Shown one piece after another: positions 16,986 through 24,603 of a stretch of DNA of 35,447 bases. Source of the DNA: Gammaproteobacteria bacterium. Lineage in GTDB: Bacteria > Pseudomonadota > Gammaproteobacteria > Acidiferrobacterales > UBA6901. Positions within the stretch are counted from its first letter, which is position 1. Every line of letters starts with the position of its first letter. The stretch lies in the NCBI GenBank assembly GCA_016218345.1, contig JACREH010000093.1, positions 1 to 35,447 on the forward strand, given 5' to 3'. Below the pieces are notes generated by a model. The model searched no databases. It was not told where the DNA came from and was given only the letters and a program-made list of their open reading frames with translations. Made by a program: the position numbers and the translations under genes.

Positions 16986-17147
16986 GAAGCTCTGAATAAT
17001 CCCATCCTGGAATTCTCAGAGCACGGAAAGCGAAAAACGCGCCCCGTAATACCCAGGGCGCTTTCCTTCATTTTCAACGGCGTAGCGCCGTTGAAAATGG
17101 CGGCACATCAGTGTGCCGCTGGACGCGCTGAATAAATCAGAGATTCC
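16985..17147 (-). mobile_element. MITE-like structured element D, copy D2
   Basis: This 163-bp element is the inverted counterpart of D1, and its outer G is the last base of the TAG stop of the FimX-like gene. The ends GGAAGCTCTGAATAATCC and, as complement, GGAATCTCTGATTTATTC form the terminal repeats. On the minus strand the hairpins are CGGCACA-CTGA-TGTGCCG, CATTTTCAACGGCG-CTA-CGCCGTTGAAAATG, GGAAAGCG/CGCTTTCC, and a long stem around AGGAT (16989-17022). Stem sequences differ from D1 in a compensating manner. It fills the gap to bepA. Confidence 0.8.
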
Positions 17148-17162
17148 ATTCCGAGCGTACCT

Positions 17163-18617
17163 TCAGCGGTTGCGCTCGGGTTCCTTGGCGCCGGCATACA
17201 GCGCCATTTCATCCTTGATCTCCTTGATGCGCGCCTCCAGGCCGGAGTGCGCGTAGAAACTGTCGCCGGCATGGCGGCTGGCGATCTGGAGTTGATCGAT
17301 CGCGGCCTTGGGGTTGCCGTTCAAATAATAGTGTTCGGCGAGCGCGCGATGCGCCTCGAGTTTGTGGCCGGACTCGCCGGCGGCGGTCGCCAGCAGCCGC
17401 TGCAGATCGGGGTCGCCGGGTTGATCGCGGACCGCGCGTTTGAGCAGGTCGTAGGCGCCGCCGGCCTGGCCGGTTTTGAGCAGCGCCGCCGCGTAGCGCC
17501 GTTCGAGGGCACGATTCGCCGGGGTTTTTTTCAAGGCCGCGGCATAGATGGCGAGCGCCTCGGCCGGCTTGCCGGCGGCCAATTCAATTTCGGCCTGGGC
17601 GATGCGATACGGCGGGTAATCGGCGCGCCGCTGCAACAGACCCTGGATCTCCTTGCGGGCCTGGTCCCATTGTTGATCGGCCAGCAGCGCCAGCGCATAG
17701 CCGTAGTGTTCGGCGTCGGCGTTGCGATAGTCGCCGGACTCGAGCGCGACCTTGAATTCGCGCACGATCTCGGCCGGACTCGCCTTGGCCTGGGCGCGGA
17801 GCTTGGCCTGGGCGTGAAAAAAGCCGGTGTTGTCCGGCGCGGCGCGCACCGGGAAGCGCTCGGCCTGGTCGCGCGATTCGCTGATGCGGCGGGTGGTGAT
17901 CGGGTGGGTGCGCAGAAATTCCGGCAGGTTGGTTTCGTAGAGTTTCGACCAGTTCAGCAGGCTCTCGAAGAACGCCGGCATGGCGCGGGCGTCGTAGCCG
18001 GCGCTTGTCAGGATGCCCATGCCGATGCGATCGGCCTCCTGTTCGAAGGCGCGGGTGAAATTCAGCTCTTTTTGGGCGAGCGTGGCGCCGGTCAGCGCGA
18101 TCGCCGCCTCGCCGGCCTGGCCGCTCGCGCCGGCCAGCACGATGGCCGCGAGCAGCGCCGCCATCGCCGGCAGGGTGGTGCGCTGGGCCTCGGCGATCAT
18201 GCGCGGGATATGACGCTGGGTGATGTGCGCGGTCTCGTGCGCCAGCACCGCCGCCAGTTCGGCCTCGCTGTGTGCCGCCAGGATCAGACCGGTGTTGGCG
18301 CCGATAAAACCGCCCGGCACGGCGAAGGCGTTGATGCTCGGATCGTTGACGATGAAGAACCGGAATTCCTGCGACGGAGGCCGACCGCTGTGCGCGGCCA
18401 GTCGCTGCCCGAGCGTCCGCATATAGTCGTTGAGTTCCGGGTCCTGGACGATATCCAGTGCGCGGCGCGCCCGGCGCATGAAATCCTCGCCCAGCATGCG
18501 CTCCTCCTGGGGCGACAGCACCGCCGCGGACTCATCGGCCAGGTCCGGCAGCTCCGGCTCGGCCGCGGCCACGCCACCCGCCAGGATCAGGCCCAATACC
18601 AAGGTTAGTGCGCGCAT
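17163..18617 (-). CDS. bepA: Periplasmic M48 metalloprotease with TPR repeats, BepA-like
   Basis: This 484-residue protein has a signal peptide (hydrophobic 4-18) and an M48 protease domain. Zinc ligands are H127 and H131 of HETAH with catalytic E128, plus the downstream FEQEADRIGM glutamate. After about residue 300 there are tetratricopeptide-type helical repeats (KPAEALAIYAAALKKTPANRALE and similar). This order matches BepA/YfgC, a protease and chaperone that helps assemble outer-membrane proteins such as LptD and removes misfolded ones. Two outer-membrane porins and bamC are in the same window but not in an operon with it. The start is at the signal peptide Met. Confidence 0.92.
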   Translation of the reverse strand: MRALTLVLGLILAGGVAAAEPELPDLADESAAVLSPQEERMLGEDFMRRARRALDIVQDPELNDYMRTLGQRLAAHSGRPPSQEFRFFIVNDPSINAFAVPGGFIGANTGLILAAHSEAELAAVLAHETAHITQRHIPRMIAEAQRTTLPAMAALLAAIVLAGASGQAGEAAIALTGATLAQKELNFTRAFEQEADRIGMGILTSAGYDARAMPAFFESLLNWSKLYETNLPEFLRTHPITTRRISESRDQAERFPVRAAPDNTGFFHAQAKLRAQAKASPAEIVREFKVALESGDYRNADAEHYGYALALLADQQWDQARKEIQGLLQRRADYPPYRIAQAEIELAAGKPAEALAIYAAALKKTPANRALERRYAAALLKTGQAGGAYDLLKRAVRDQPGDPDLQRLLATAAGESGHKLEAHRALAEHYYLNGNPKAAIDQLQIASRHAGDSFYAHSGLEARIKEIKDEMALYAGAKEPERNR

Positions 18618-18764
18618 CGTGATGGCCTAGAAGGTGGCGTGCAGGGTTCGATTTCTCAAGGGGCCAATGGTTCCGCCAAGTCGTCGGTGTTGTCCAGGGC
18701 CGGTGCTCCCGGTCTCGGCGGGATCGCTCCGCGAATTATCCGACTAAACCATGGGTGTATTAGG

Positions 18765-18792
18765 TTGCTACTTTCGAATGTAATAATATACT
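18765..18792 (+). promoter_or_regulatory. Candidate promoter of the sulfur relay genes
   Basis: TTGCTA (18765-18770) and TATACT (18787-18792) are separated by 16 bases, 35 bases before the rhodanese ATG. The AT-rich stretch contrasts with its surroundings. Confidence 0.5.
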
Positions 18793-18827
18793 AATGAATC
18801 CCGACGTAGCGTAAGGCCCCACCACCC

Positions 18828-19157
18828 ATGCACAATATCAAGGAAATCGACGTCGCCGAGCTGCACGCGCGCCTGACCGGGGCCGACGGCCAGGACCTGA
18901 TCCTGGTCGATGTGCGCACACCGGCCGAGACCGCGCGCGGCGCCATCCAGGGCGCGCGTCACATTCCGCTGCACATGCTGCCATTGTCCGAACACGAGCT
19001 GCCTGACGAGCACGACACCGCCGTGGTGTTTTATTGCCAAAGCGGGGCGCGTTCGGCCCAGGCCTGCGCCTTCATGAGCCTGCGCGGGCGCGCGAATGTG
19101 TATAACCTGCGCGGGGGGTTTCTGGCCTGGCAGCAGGTCGGCCGCCCCGCGGGTTAA
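18828..19157 (+). CDS. Single-domain rhodanese-like sulfurtransferase
   Basis: This 109-residue cytoplasmic protein consists of one rhodanese domain. The active-site loop is C70-QSGARS, with C70 expected to carry a persulfide; the CH2A-type start VDVRTPAE is at 28-35. It lies 94 bases upstream of tusA and 389 upstream of the DsrE2 gene on the same strand. This rhd-tusA-dsrE2 order is known from sulfur-oxidising bacteria and archaea, where the proteins pass sulfane sulfur along in the cytoplasm toward oxidation. It probably loads TusA or DsrE2. The start at 18828 gives a normal N-terminus. Confidence 0.92.
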   Translation: MHNIKEIDVAELHARLTGADGQDLILVDVRTPAETARGAIQGARHIPLHMLPLSEHELPDEHDTAVVFYCQSGARSAQACAFMSLRGRANVYNLRGGFLAWQQVGRPAG

Positions 19158-19251
19158 CGCCTCCGCCCCGCACCGCTCGATTCCAATACGTTGCGTGTAA
19201 TATCACGACTATCCAGCAACCCATTTCGTTTAACCCAAACCAGGAGGATGT

Positions 19252-19485
19252 ATGGCCGATTTTGACAAAGAACTCGACGCCCGCGGGCTCAACTGTCCGC
19301 TGCCGATCCTACGCACCAAGAAGATGCTGAATGACATGTCCGGCGGGCAGACCCTGCGCGTGGTCGCGACCGATCCCGGGGCGGTCAAGGACTTTCAGGC
19401 GTTTTCCAAGCAGACCGGCAACGATCTGCTGGAGTCGGCCGAAGCCAACGGCGAGTTCACCTTTCTGATCCGTAAGAAGGCGTAA
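19252..19485 (+). CDS. tusA: TusA family sulfur carrier
   Basis: This 77-residue protein has the TusA signature LDARGLNCPLPIL, with the sulfur-carrying cysteine at residue 15 in a CPxP motif, and the normal two-layer fold length. A strong AGGAGGATGT ribosome binding site precedes the ATG. In many bacteria TusA serves tRNA thiolation; here, between a rhodanese and a DsrE2 gene, the likelier role is as carrier in dissimilatory sulfur oxidation. No Hdr-like or Dsr oxidation genes lie inside the window, so the downstream enzyme is not known from this sequence. Confidence 0.93.
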   Translation: MADFDKELDARGLNCPLPILRTKKMLNDMSGGQTLRVVATDPGAVKDFQAFSKQTGNDLLESAEANGEFTFLIRKKA

Positions 19486-19546
19486 CATCCTCCCGCGCGG
19501 GTCGCGCGCCGGCAGGTCCAACCACTCACTTCGAGGAGAGAGCACC

Positions 19547-20026
19547 ATGGCCAATAAGAAGCTTGCGATCATCGCCACCAAGGGCACATTGGATTGGGCC
19601 TACCCGCCGTTTATCTTGTCTTCGACCGCGGCCGCGCTCGGCTACGACGTGCGGATCTTCTTCACGTTTTACGGATTGCAGTTGCTGAAGAAGGATCTGA
19701 GCCTGCAAGTGTCGCCGCTCGGCAATCCGGGCATGCCTATGCCGCTCGGCATGGATAAGTGGTTCCCGGTGCTCGGCACCGCCATCCCCGGCATGCAGAG
19801 CATGATGACCATGATGATGAAGCAGAAGATCAAGGCCAAGGGCGTGGCCAGCATCGAGGAATTACGCAGCCTGTGCATCGAGGCCGACGTCAAGCTGATC
19901 GGTTGCCAGATGACCGTCGACCTGTTCGACTTCAAGCGCAGCGATCTGCTGGACAACATCGAACTCGGCGGCGCGGCGATGTTTCTCGAATTCGCCGGCG
20001 AATCGGATATTTGCCTGTTTATATAG
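19547..20026 (+). CDS. DsrE2-type DsrE/DsrF-family sulfur transfer protein
   Basis: This 159-residue protein belongs to the DsrE/DsrF/DrsH-like superfamily. The opening KLAIIATKGTLDWAYPPFIL and the block ADVKLIGCQMTVDLFDF are typical of DsrE2. Candidate persulfide cysteines are C110 and C120. A Met-rich hydrophobic segment (about 79-92, IPGMQSMMTMMM) could be membrane-associated, as noted for DsrE2 proteins. An excellent GAGGAGAGA ribosome binding site precedes the ATG. It is the last gene of the rhd-tusA-dsrE2 cluster and is followed by a strong terminator. It likely receives or donates sulfane sulfur to TusA. Confidence 0.9.
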   Translation: MANKKLAIIATKGTLDWAYPPFILSSTAAALGYDVRIFFTFYGLQLLKKDLSLQVSPLGNPGMPMPLGMDKWFPVLGTAIPGMQSMMTMMMKQKIKAKGVASIEELRSLCIEADVKLIGCQMTVDLFDFKRSDLLDNIELGGAAMFLEFAGESDICLFI

Positions 20027-20052
20027 TTAGAATTCCGAGGACGCAAAATAAA

Positions 20053-20084
20053 GCCGGGGGCGGGAAACCGCCCCCGGCTTTTTT
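20053..20084. terminator. Bidirectional terminator between the dsrE2-type and fadL-type genes
   Basis: A perfect 11-bp stem (GCCGGGGGCGG and its complement) with a GAAA loop is followed by six T residues on the plus strand. The minus strand reads GGCTTTATTTT after the stem. It should end both the sulfur relay transcript and the converging porin transcript. Confidence 0.9.
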
Positions 20085-20089
20085 ATCGA

Positions 20090-21352
20090 TTAGAATTTCT
20101 TGCTGACGCCCAGACCGAACAGGTGGGCGTTGAACTGGTACTTGCCGTTGTAGGCGCTGGTGCCGTTGGCGTCGGTGCCGTATACGCCGAACGGCACCGG
20201 CGACACGACGTCGCGGCTCTTCGCCGCCAGGTAGGTATAGCCGGCGTCGACCGTCCAGCCGACGATGTTCTGGGAATACCCGACGCTGAACAGATGGCGG
20301 TCGGAGTCGGGAACGCGCGGGTTGAAGCGGGCGACATCCTGTGGGGTTTGGTCGAACGAATAGCCGAAGCGCAGCTTGCTGTTCGCGTCGAGCTTGTAAC
20401 TGCCGCTGAAGCGATAGGCGAATGCGTCGTTCCAGTCGTTGACGCTCACGATCGGCGTCGGCACGCCCGGCGCGCCGTGGGTGACCGTGAGCACGTCGAA
20501 GCTCGACCAGCGCATCATCTCGATATCGGCCTCGAGCGCCAGATTGGCGTTGACCTGGTAGCGGGTGCCGACCTGCAACAGCGCCGGGAAGGTGATGGCG
20601 GTCTTGCCCGGACCGGAGCTCGGGCCGGCGCTGAGCGTGCCTTCGATGTCGACTTCCACCGGCGAACGGTAGGATATTCCGAAACTCCACGGGCCATTGA
20701 CGTTCATGAGCGCGATGTTCCAGCCGATATCGCCGCCGTCGCCGTTCAGTTTCACCCCCTGGGTGTCGAGGCGCGCCTCTTTGACGTAATAGTAATCGAG
20801 GCCGAAGGCGATGCTGGTGTTGGCGTTGGCCTTGAAGGCGATATTGGGATTGATGTTGACCATGGCGATCTTGCTGCGCGACGGTTCGAGGGGATCGATG
20901 TTGGTGCCGGGTGGAAAGGGCGGCGACGGCAACGGACCGAAGGTCGGGAAGGTCTCGTCCGGCCAGTTGGTTTCGAGCCCGAACGGCGAGTTGACATTGA
21001 GCCCCCACGACCATTGCGGGTTGATCTTGCCCATGAGGAACAGCGTCGGCACGTAGAACGGACTGTCGACACTGCTGTCGTGCGGGCCGGTGGCGGTGAT
21101 CACGCTGATGTTGGGGTCGATCGCGATGATCCCGGCGGTCAGGCTCATGCCGTCGTGAAAGCCCATGCCGGCCGGGTTGTAGGCCAGGGCGCCCGGATCC
21201 GTGGCGTCGGCCACCAGGGCGTTGGCGCTGCCCAGGCCGGCGATCGACGCCTCGGGGATACGGAACCCGGAGGCATGCACGGCGGGGGCGGCGCTCAGAC
21301 TTGCCAGCACGGCCACTGACAGCAGACGTTTAAAAGGCACGCGGTGATACAT
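20090..21352 (-). CDS. OmpP1/FadL family outer-membrane transporter
   Basis: This 420-residue outer-membrane beta-barrel has a signal peptide (RLLSVAVLASLSAAPAVHA), the FadL N-terminal hatch motif SGFRIPEASIAGLGSANA, the NPAGM motif, and a C-terminal aromatic residue (GVSKKF) for barrel insertion. FadL proteins carry long-chain fatty acids or other hydrophobic compounds across the outer membrane. The start at 21352 (MYHRVPFKRLL) has a GGAGGA ribosome binding site; an upstream Met at 21397 would prepend 15 residues before the signal peptide. It is divergent from a second FadL-family gene. The substrate is unknown. Confidence 0.92.
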   Translation of the reverse strand: MYHRVPFKRLLSVAVLASLSAAPAVHASGFRIPEASIAGLGSANALVADATDPGALAYNPAGMGFHDGMSLTAGIIAIDPNISVITATGPHDSSVDSPFYVPTLFLMGKINPQWSWGLNVNSPFGLETNWPDETFPTFGPLPSPPFPPGTNIDPLEPSRSKIAMVNINPNIAFKANANTSIAFGLDYYYVKEARLDTQGVKLNGDGGDIGWNIALMNVNGPWSFGISYRSPVEVDIEGTLSAGPSSGPGKTAITFPALLQVGTRYQVNANLALEADIEMMRWSSFDVLTVTHGAPGVPTPIVSVNDWNDAFAYRFSGSYKLDANSKLRFGYSFDQTPQDVARFNPRVPDSDRHLFSVGYSQNIVGWTVDAGYTYLAAKSRDVVSPVPFGVYGTDANGTSAYNGKYQFNAHLFGLGVSKKF

Positions 21353-21737
21353 AGGATCCTCCGGTCGGGTTGTTGGTATTAGTTTCGCTTCCGCCACCGC
21401 TCAAGCCCACGGCCGGCGCTGTTGTATTGAACTGCCGTGGTCGCGGATTTGCAATACCGGCGAAGCGACGTAGGTCGGGATTAGACAGATTCCAGGCGCG
21501 ACCGTGACCGTGTGGGTATAGTAGTATTTTCTAATATAAGCATAAAATAATATTTGACATTGCCTGGGGCGAGGGCGATATTTCTATACGTTCATTCGCA
21601 ACGCGCAGTATCCGGTCCGTGGGATCCCGGTCAGGTCAGCGAAGGGTTTCCGGAGTGTACGGGCCGCATAATAACAGTGGTTTAAGGTAGTTAATCGCGT
21701 CTCAAACCCATTAAAACTCATTGTAGGAGAAACCAGC
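21353..21737. other. Divergent intergenic region of the two FadL genes
   Basis: This 385-base gap between divergent porin genes contains an AT-rich patch at about 21520-21556 (TATAAGCATAAAATAATATT) next to a near-consensus promoter. No ORF of substance is seen. It probably holds promoters for both genes and regulator sites. Confidence 0.6.
21554..21582 (+). promoter_or_regulatory. Candidate promoter for the rightward FadL gene
   Basis: A perfect TTGACA -35 (21554-21559) is followed after 17 bases by GATATT (21577-21582). The leader would be about 150 bases. The adjacent upstream AT-rich tract could serve as an UP element. Confidence 0.5.
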
Positions 21738-23054
21738 ATGTCCCTGATGACAAAGAAAAAACTCTCGGTGGCGGTGGCAATGGCGGCCGGTCTCGCGGTT
21801 CCCGGCCTGGCGTTCGCCACCAACGGCTACTTCGCCCATGGTTATGGCACCCAGACCAAGGGCTTGGCCGGCGCCGGCGTGGCGTTCTCGCAGGACACCA
21901 TGGCCGCCGCCACCAACCCGGCCGGCATGGTGTTTGTCGGTGACCGCATGGATGTCGGCATGGCCTGGTTCAGTCCGATACGCGAATACACCGCCACCGG
22001 CACGAGCGGACCGCTGCCGCCGCCGGCGTTCAATCTCTTGAACGGCACGGTCGAGAGCGATTCCAACAACTTCTATATTCCGCACCTCGGTTACAACATG
22101 ATGCTGGACAAGAACAGTTCGTTCGGCATCACCGTCTACGGCAACGGCGGCATGAACACCGACTATCCCGCCAGCAAGGCCGGCGGTTTCGGCACGTTCT
22201 TTTCCGGCGGCAAGACCGGCGTGGATCTTTCACAACTGTTCGTGGCCGGCACCTACGCCTATAAATTCGCGCCCAACTCCTCGGTCGGCGCCAGCCTGAT
22301 CGGCGTCTATCAGCGCTTCAAGGCCTACGGCCTGCAAAACTTCGCGGGTTTCTCTACCAGCCCCTCGAATCTAACCAACAACAGCCACGATTCCTCGACC
22401 GGTTTCGGCGGCAAGTTCGGCGGCCAGTTCGACGTCGGTGGTGGCGTGACGCTCGGCGCGTCGTACCAGACCAAGATGAACATGAGTGAGTTCGACAAGT
22501 ACAAGGGTCTGTTCGCCGAGCAGGGTGGTTTCGATGTCCCGGCCACCGGCACCATCGGCGCGGCCTTCAAGGTCGCCCCGGATCACACCCTGGTGTTCGA
22601 CATCCAGCGCATCTTTTACAGCGGTGTCGACTCCATCGCCAATCCTATCATCCCGAACCTGGGCCTGTGCGGCATGGCCGTCAACCCGGCCGCCAACTGC
22701 CTGGGCGGCAGCAACGGCGCCGGTTTCGGCTGGGAGGACATGACCATCTACAAGCTGGGTTATCAGTTCAAGCTCAACCCGCAGTGGACGTTGCGCGCCG
22801 GCTACAGCCACGGCGACCAGCCGATCCCGAGCTCCGAGGTGTTGTTCAATATCCTGGCGCCGGCCGTCATGGAGGATCACTTCACCGCCGGCTTCACCTG
22901 GAACATGGACAAGAAGAACGAGCTCAACTTCGCCGCCATGTACGCGCCGAGCAGCAAGCTCACCGGCCCCAACCCGTTGGCGGCCGGCGCCCAGAACATC
23001 ACGCTCGAGATGAAGCAATACGAGCTGGAGATCAGCTGGGGTATCAAGTTCTAA
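21738..23054 (+). CDS. OmpP1/FadL family outer-membrane transporter, second copy
   Basis: This 438-residue beta-barrel has a signal peptide (KKLSVAVAMAAGLAVPGLAFA), a mature start TNGYFAHGYGTQTKGLAGAGVA typical of FadL-like proteins, the NPAGM motif and the C-terminal ISWGIKF. Two extra cysteines near residues 312 and 321 (LCGMAVNPAANCLGG) might form a loop disulfide. A TAGGAGA ribosome binding site precedes the ATG. It is diverged from its neighbour at 20090, so the pair looks like ancient paralogues with separate substrates. It ends 30 bases before a strong terminator. Confidence 0.92.
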   Translation: MSLMTKKKLSVAVAMAAGLAVPGLAFATNGYFAHGYGTQTKGLAGAGVAFSQDTMAAATNPAGMVFVGDRMDVGMAWFSPIREYTATGTSGPLPPPAFNLLNGTVESDSNNFYIPHLGYNMMLDKNSSFGITVYGNGGMNTDYPASKAGGFGTFFSGGKTGVDLSQLFVAGTYAYKFAPNSSVGASLIGVYQRFKAYGLQNFAGFSTSPSNLTNNSHDSSTGFGGKFGGQFDVGGGVTLGASYQTKMNMSEFDKYKGLFAEQGGFDVPATGTIGAAFKVAPDHTLVFDIQRIFYSGVDSIANPIIPNLGLCGMAVNPAANCLGGSNGAGFGWEDMTIYKLGYQFKLNPQWTLRAGYSHGDQPIPSSEVLFNILAPAVMEDHFTAGFTWNMDKKNELNFAAMYAPSSKLTGPNPLAAGAQNITLEMKQYELEISWGIKF

Positions 23055-23084
23055 AGCAGAGTTCTTTGGGTAGCGGTGACCACC

Positions 23085-23114
23085 AGGGCCATGGGCGACC
23101 ATGGCCCTTTTTTT
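23085..23114 (+). terminator. Rho-independent terminator after the second FadL gene
   Basis: A 10-bp stem AGGGCCATGG and CCATGGCCCT closes a GCGA tetraloop and is followed by seven T residues. It lies 31 bases after the stop codon. Confidence 0.93.
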
Positions 23115-23184
23115 CTGCATCGGAATTGTCCGTGCGTCGGCCAGCGCGATCCCGGGCTGCCCGGGGCGGCGATTTTGCCGGCGA

Positions 23185-23223
23185 CCGCCAGGGATGGTGG
23201 AAGGTACGACTCCAGGGAAGGAG
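23185..23223 (+). promoter_or_regulatory. GGA-rich leader hairpins upstream of the PilT-like gene
   Basis: CCGCC-AGGGAT-GGTGG (23185-23200) and CTCC-AGGGAA-GGAG (23210-23223) each place a GGA in a six-base loop. Further GGGA motifs occur at 23239, 23266 and 23278 before the ATG at 23318. The arrangement resembles a CsrA/RsmA-bound leader, but the short stems make this tentative. Confidence 0.35.
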
Positions 23224-23317
23224 GAGGTAGAGCCGCGCCGGGAGCAGTGGCCGAGAGCAACGCCGGGAGCAGTTGCCGGGATGGCGGCCGGACCCGAATA
23301 GGCTACACTGGATACCT

Positions 23318-24475
23318 ATGAGCACCCCAGAAATCAGCCAGAAAACCGCGGCGGTCGCGAGCGCGGGGACGGCGACCACCGCCGTGGCGGCCACCACCGA
23401 CCCGCTTAAATTACTCGGTCAGGTGCTGGCGCTGGCGGTGCGCTACAAGGCTTCGGACATACACCTGCGCACCCGCAATCACCCGATCCTGCGCGTCGAC
23501 GGAGTGTTGCGCGCGGTGCGCGAGATTGCGCCGTTGCCGCCGGAGTTCATGGAGCGCCTGGCGCGCACCATCATGACACCGCGCCTGAGCGAAACCTTCG
23601 AGCGCGAGCATCAGGTCGACCTGTCGATCGGTTTCAAGGACATCGGCCGGGTGCGCGCCAACGTGTTCTATCAACGCGGCAGCATCGGCGTGGTGCTGCG
23701 CGTGATCAACACCCAGATCCCGACACTCGCCGAACTCAAGATCCCGAAGGTCGCCTACGGATTCTGCAAGCTCGAACGCGGGCTGGTGCTGGTGACCGGT
23801 GCCACCGGCTCCGGCAAATCGACCACGCTGGCGTCGATGGTGAACGATATCAATCAGGCGCAAAACACCCACATCATCACCATTGAGGACCCGATCGAAT
23901 ATCTGTTCACCGAGAAGCGCTCGATCATTACCCAGCGCGAACTCGGCATCGACACCAATTCGTTCGCCGCCGCCATGCGCGCGAGCTTACGCGAGGACCC
24001 GGACGTGATCCTGCTCGGTGAAATGCGCGATCCCGAGACCATCGACATCGCCATGACCGCCGCCGAGACCGGCCATCTGGTGTTCTCGACGCTGCACGCC
24101 CCGGCTGCCGCCGAGACCGTGACGCGCATCATTTCCTCGGTCCCGCCCGAGGGCCAGCAGACCATCCGCGCCAAGCTCGCCCAGAACCTGGTGGGCGTGA
24201 TCAGCCAGCGTCTGCTGCCGCGCCAGGGCGGCGAGGGGCGGGTGGTGGCCTGCGAGGTGATGACGGTGTCGGCCCTGATCCGCGAGTACATCCTCGACCC
24301 GCTGCGCGTCAAGGAAATCGCCGACCTCATCAAGAAGGGCACGGTCGCGGAAGGCATGCTGAGCTTCGACGAAAGCCTGTTCGCGCTCACCCGCGCCGGC
24401 GAGATCGACGAGGCCACCGCCCTGCAATACGCGAGCAGCCCGACCGATCTCAAGCTCAAGCTCGAAGGATTCTAA
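23318..24475 (+). CDS. PilT-family type IV pilus retraction ATPase
   Basis: This 385-residue secretion-type ATPase has an N-terminal PAS-like domain with SDIHLRTRNHPILRVDG, Walker A GATGSGKST, an Asp box (ITIEDPIEY), Walker B region DVILLGEMRDPETI, and the His box TGHLVFSTLHA. These define PilT/PilU enzymes, which depolymerise pilin during twitching. The C-terminus ends SPTDLKLKLEGF, and the AIRNLIREGK box of canonical PilT reads ALIREYILDP, so this is probably a PilT paralogue (PilT2 or PilU class). The start at 23318 is favoured over 23273, where the extra 15 residues lack similarity. No other pilus genes are adjacent. Confidence 0.9.
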   Translation: MSTPEISQKTAAVASAGTATTAVAATTDPLKLLGQVLALAVRYKASDIHLRTRNHPILRVDGVLRAVREIAPLPPEFMERLARTIMTPRLSETFEREHQVDLSIGFKDIGRVRANVFYQRGSIGVVLRVINTQIPTLAELKIPKVAYGFCKLERGLVLVTGATGSGKSTTLASMVNDINQAQNTHIITIEDPIEYLFTEKRSIITQRELGIDTNSFAAAMRASLREDPDVILLGEMRDPETIDIAMTAAETGHLVFSTLHAPAAAETVTRIISSVPPEGQQTIRAKLAQNLVGVISQRLLPRQGGEGRVVACEVMTVSALIREYILDPLRVKEIADLIKKGTVAEGMLSFDESLFALTRAGEIDEATALQYASSPTDLKLKLEGF

Positions 24476-24491
24476 ATCCTGTCGCGATCGC

Positions 24492-24508
24492 GCCGCCTGC
24501 GAGGCGGC
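24492..24508 (+). terminator. Weak hairpin after the PilT-like gene
   Basis: GCCGCCT-GCG-AGGCGGC is a 7-bp stem 17 bases after the stop, followed only by GGCTCTTT. It could be a weak terminator or an mRNA end stabiliser. Confidence 0.35.
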
Positions 24509-24603
24509 CGGCTCTTTGGACGGCACAGGTATTCGCCGGCGCCGGTTTATGGTGAAATACCCACACACGACGACGTTTAGGGCATCGAAGGCAAGCGTTA
24601 TTT

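Noticed and set aside
23101-23301. Short ORFs between the second FadL gene and the PilT-like gene
   Set aside because: No ribosome binding site, and they start within the terminator T run; leader sequence is a better explanation.
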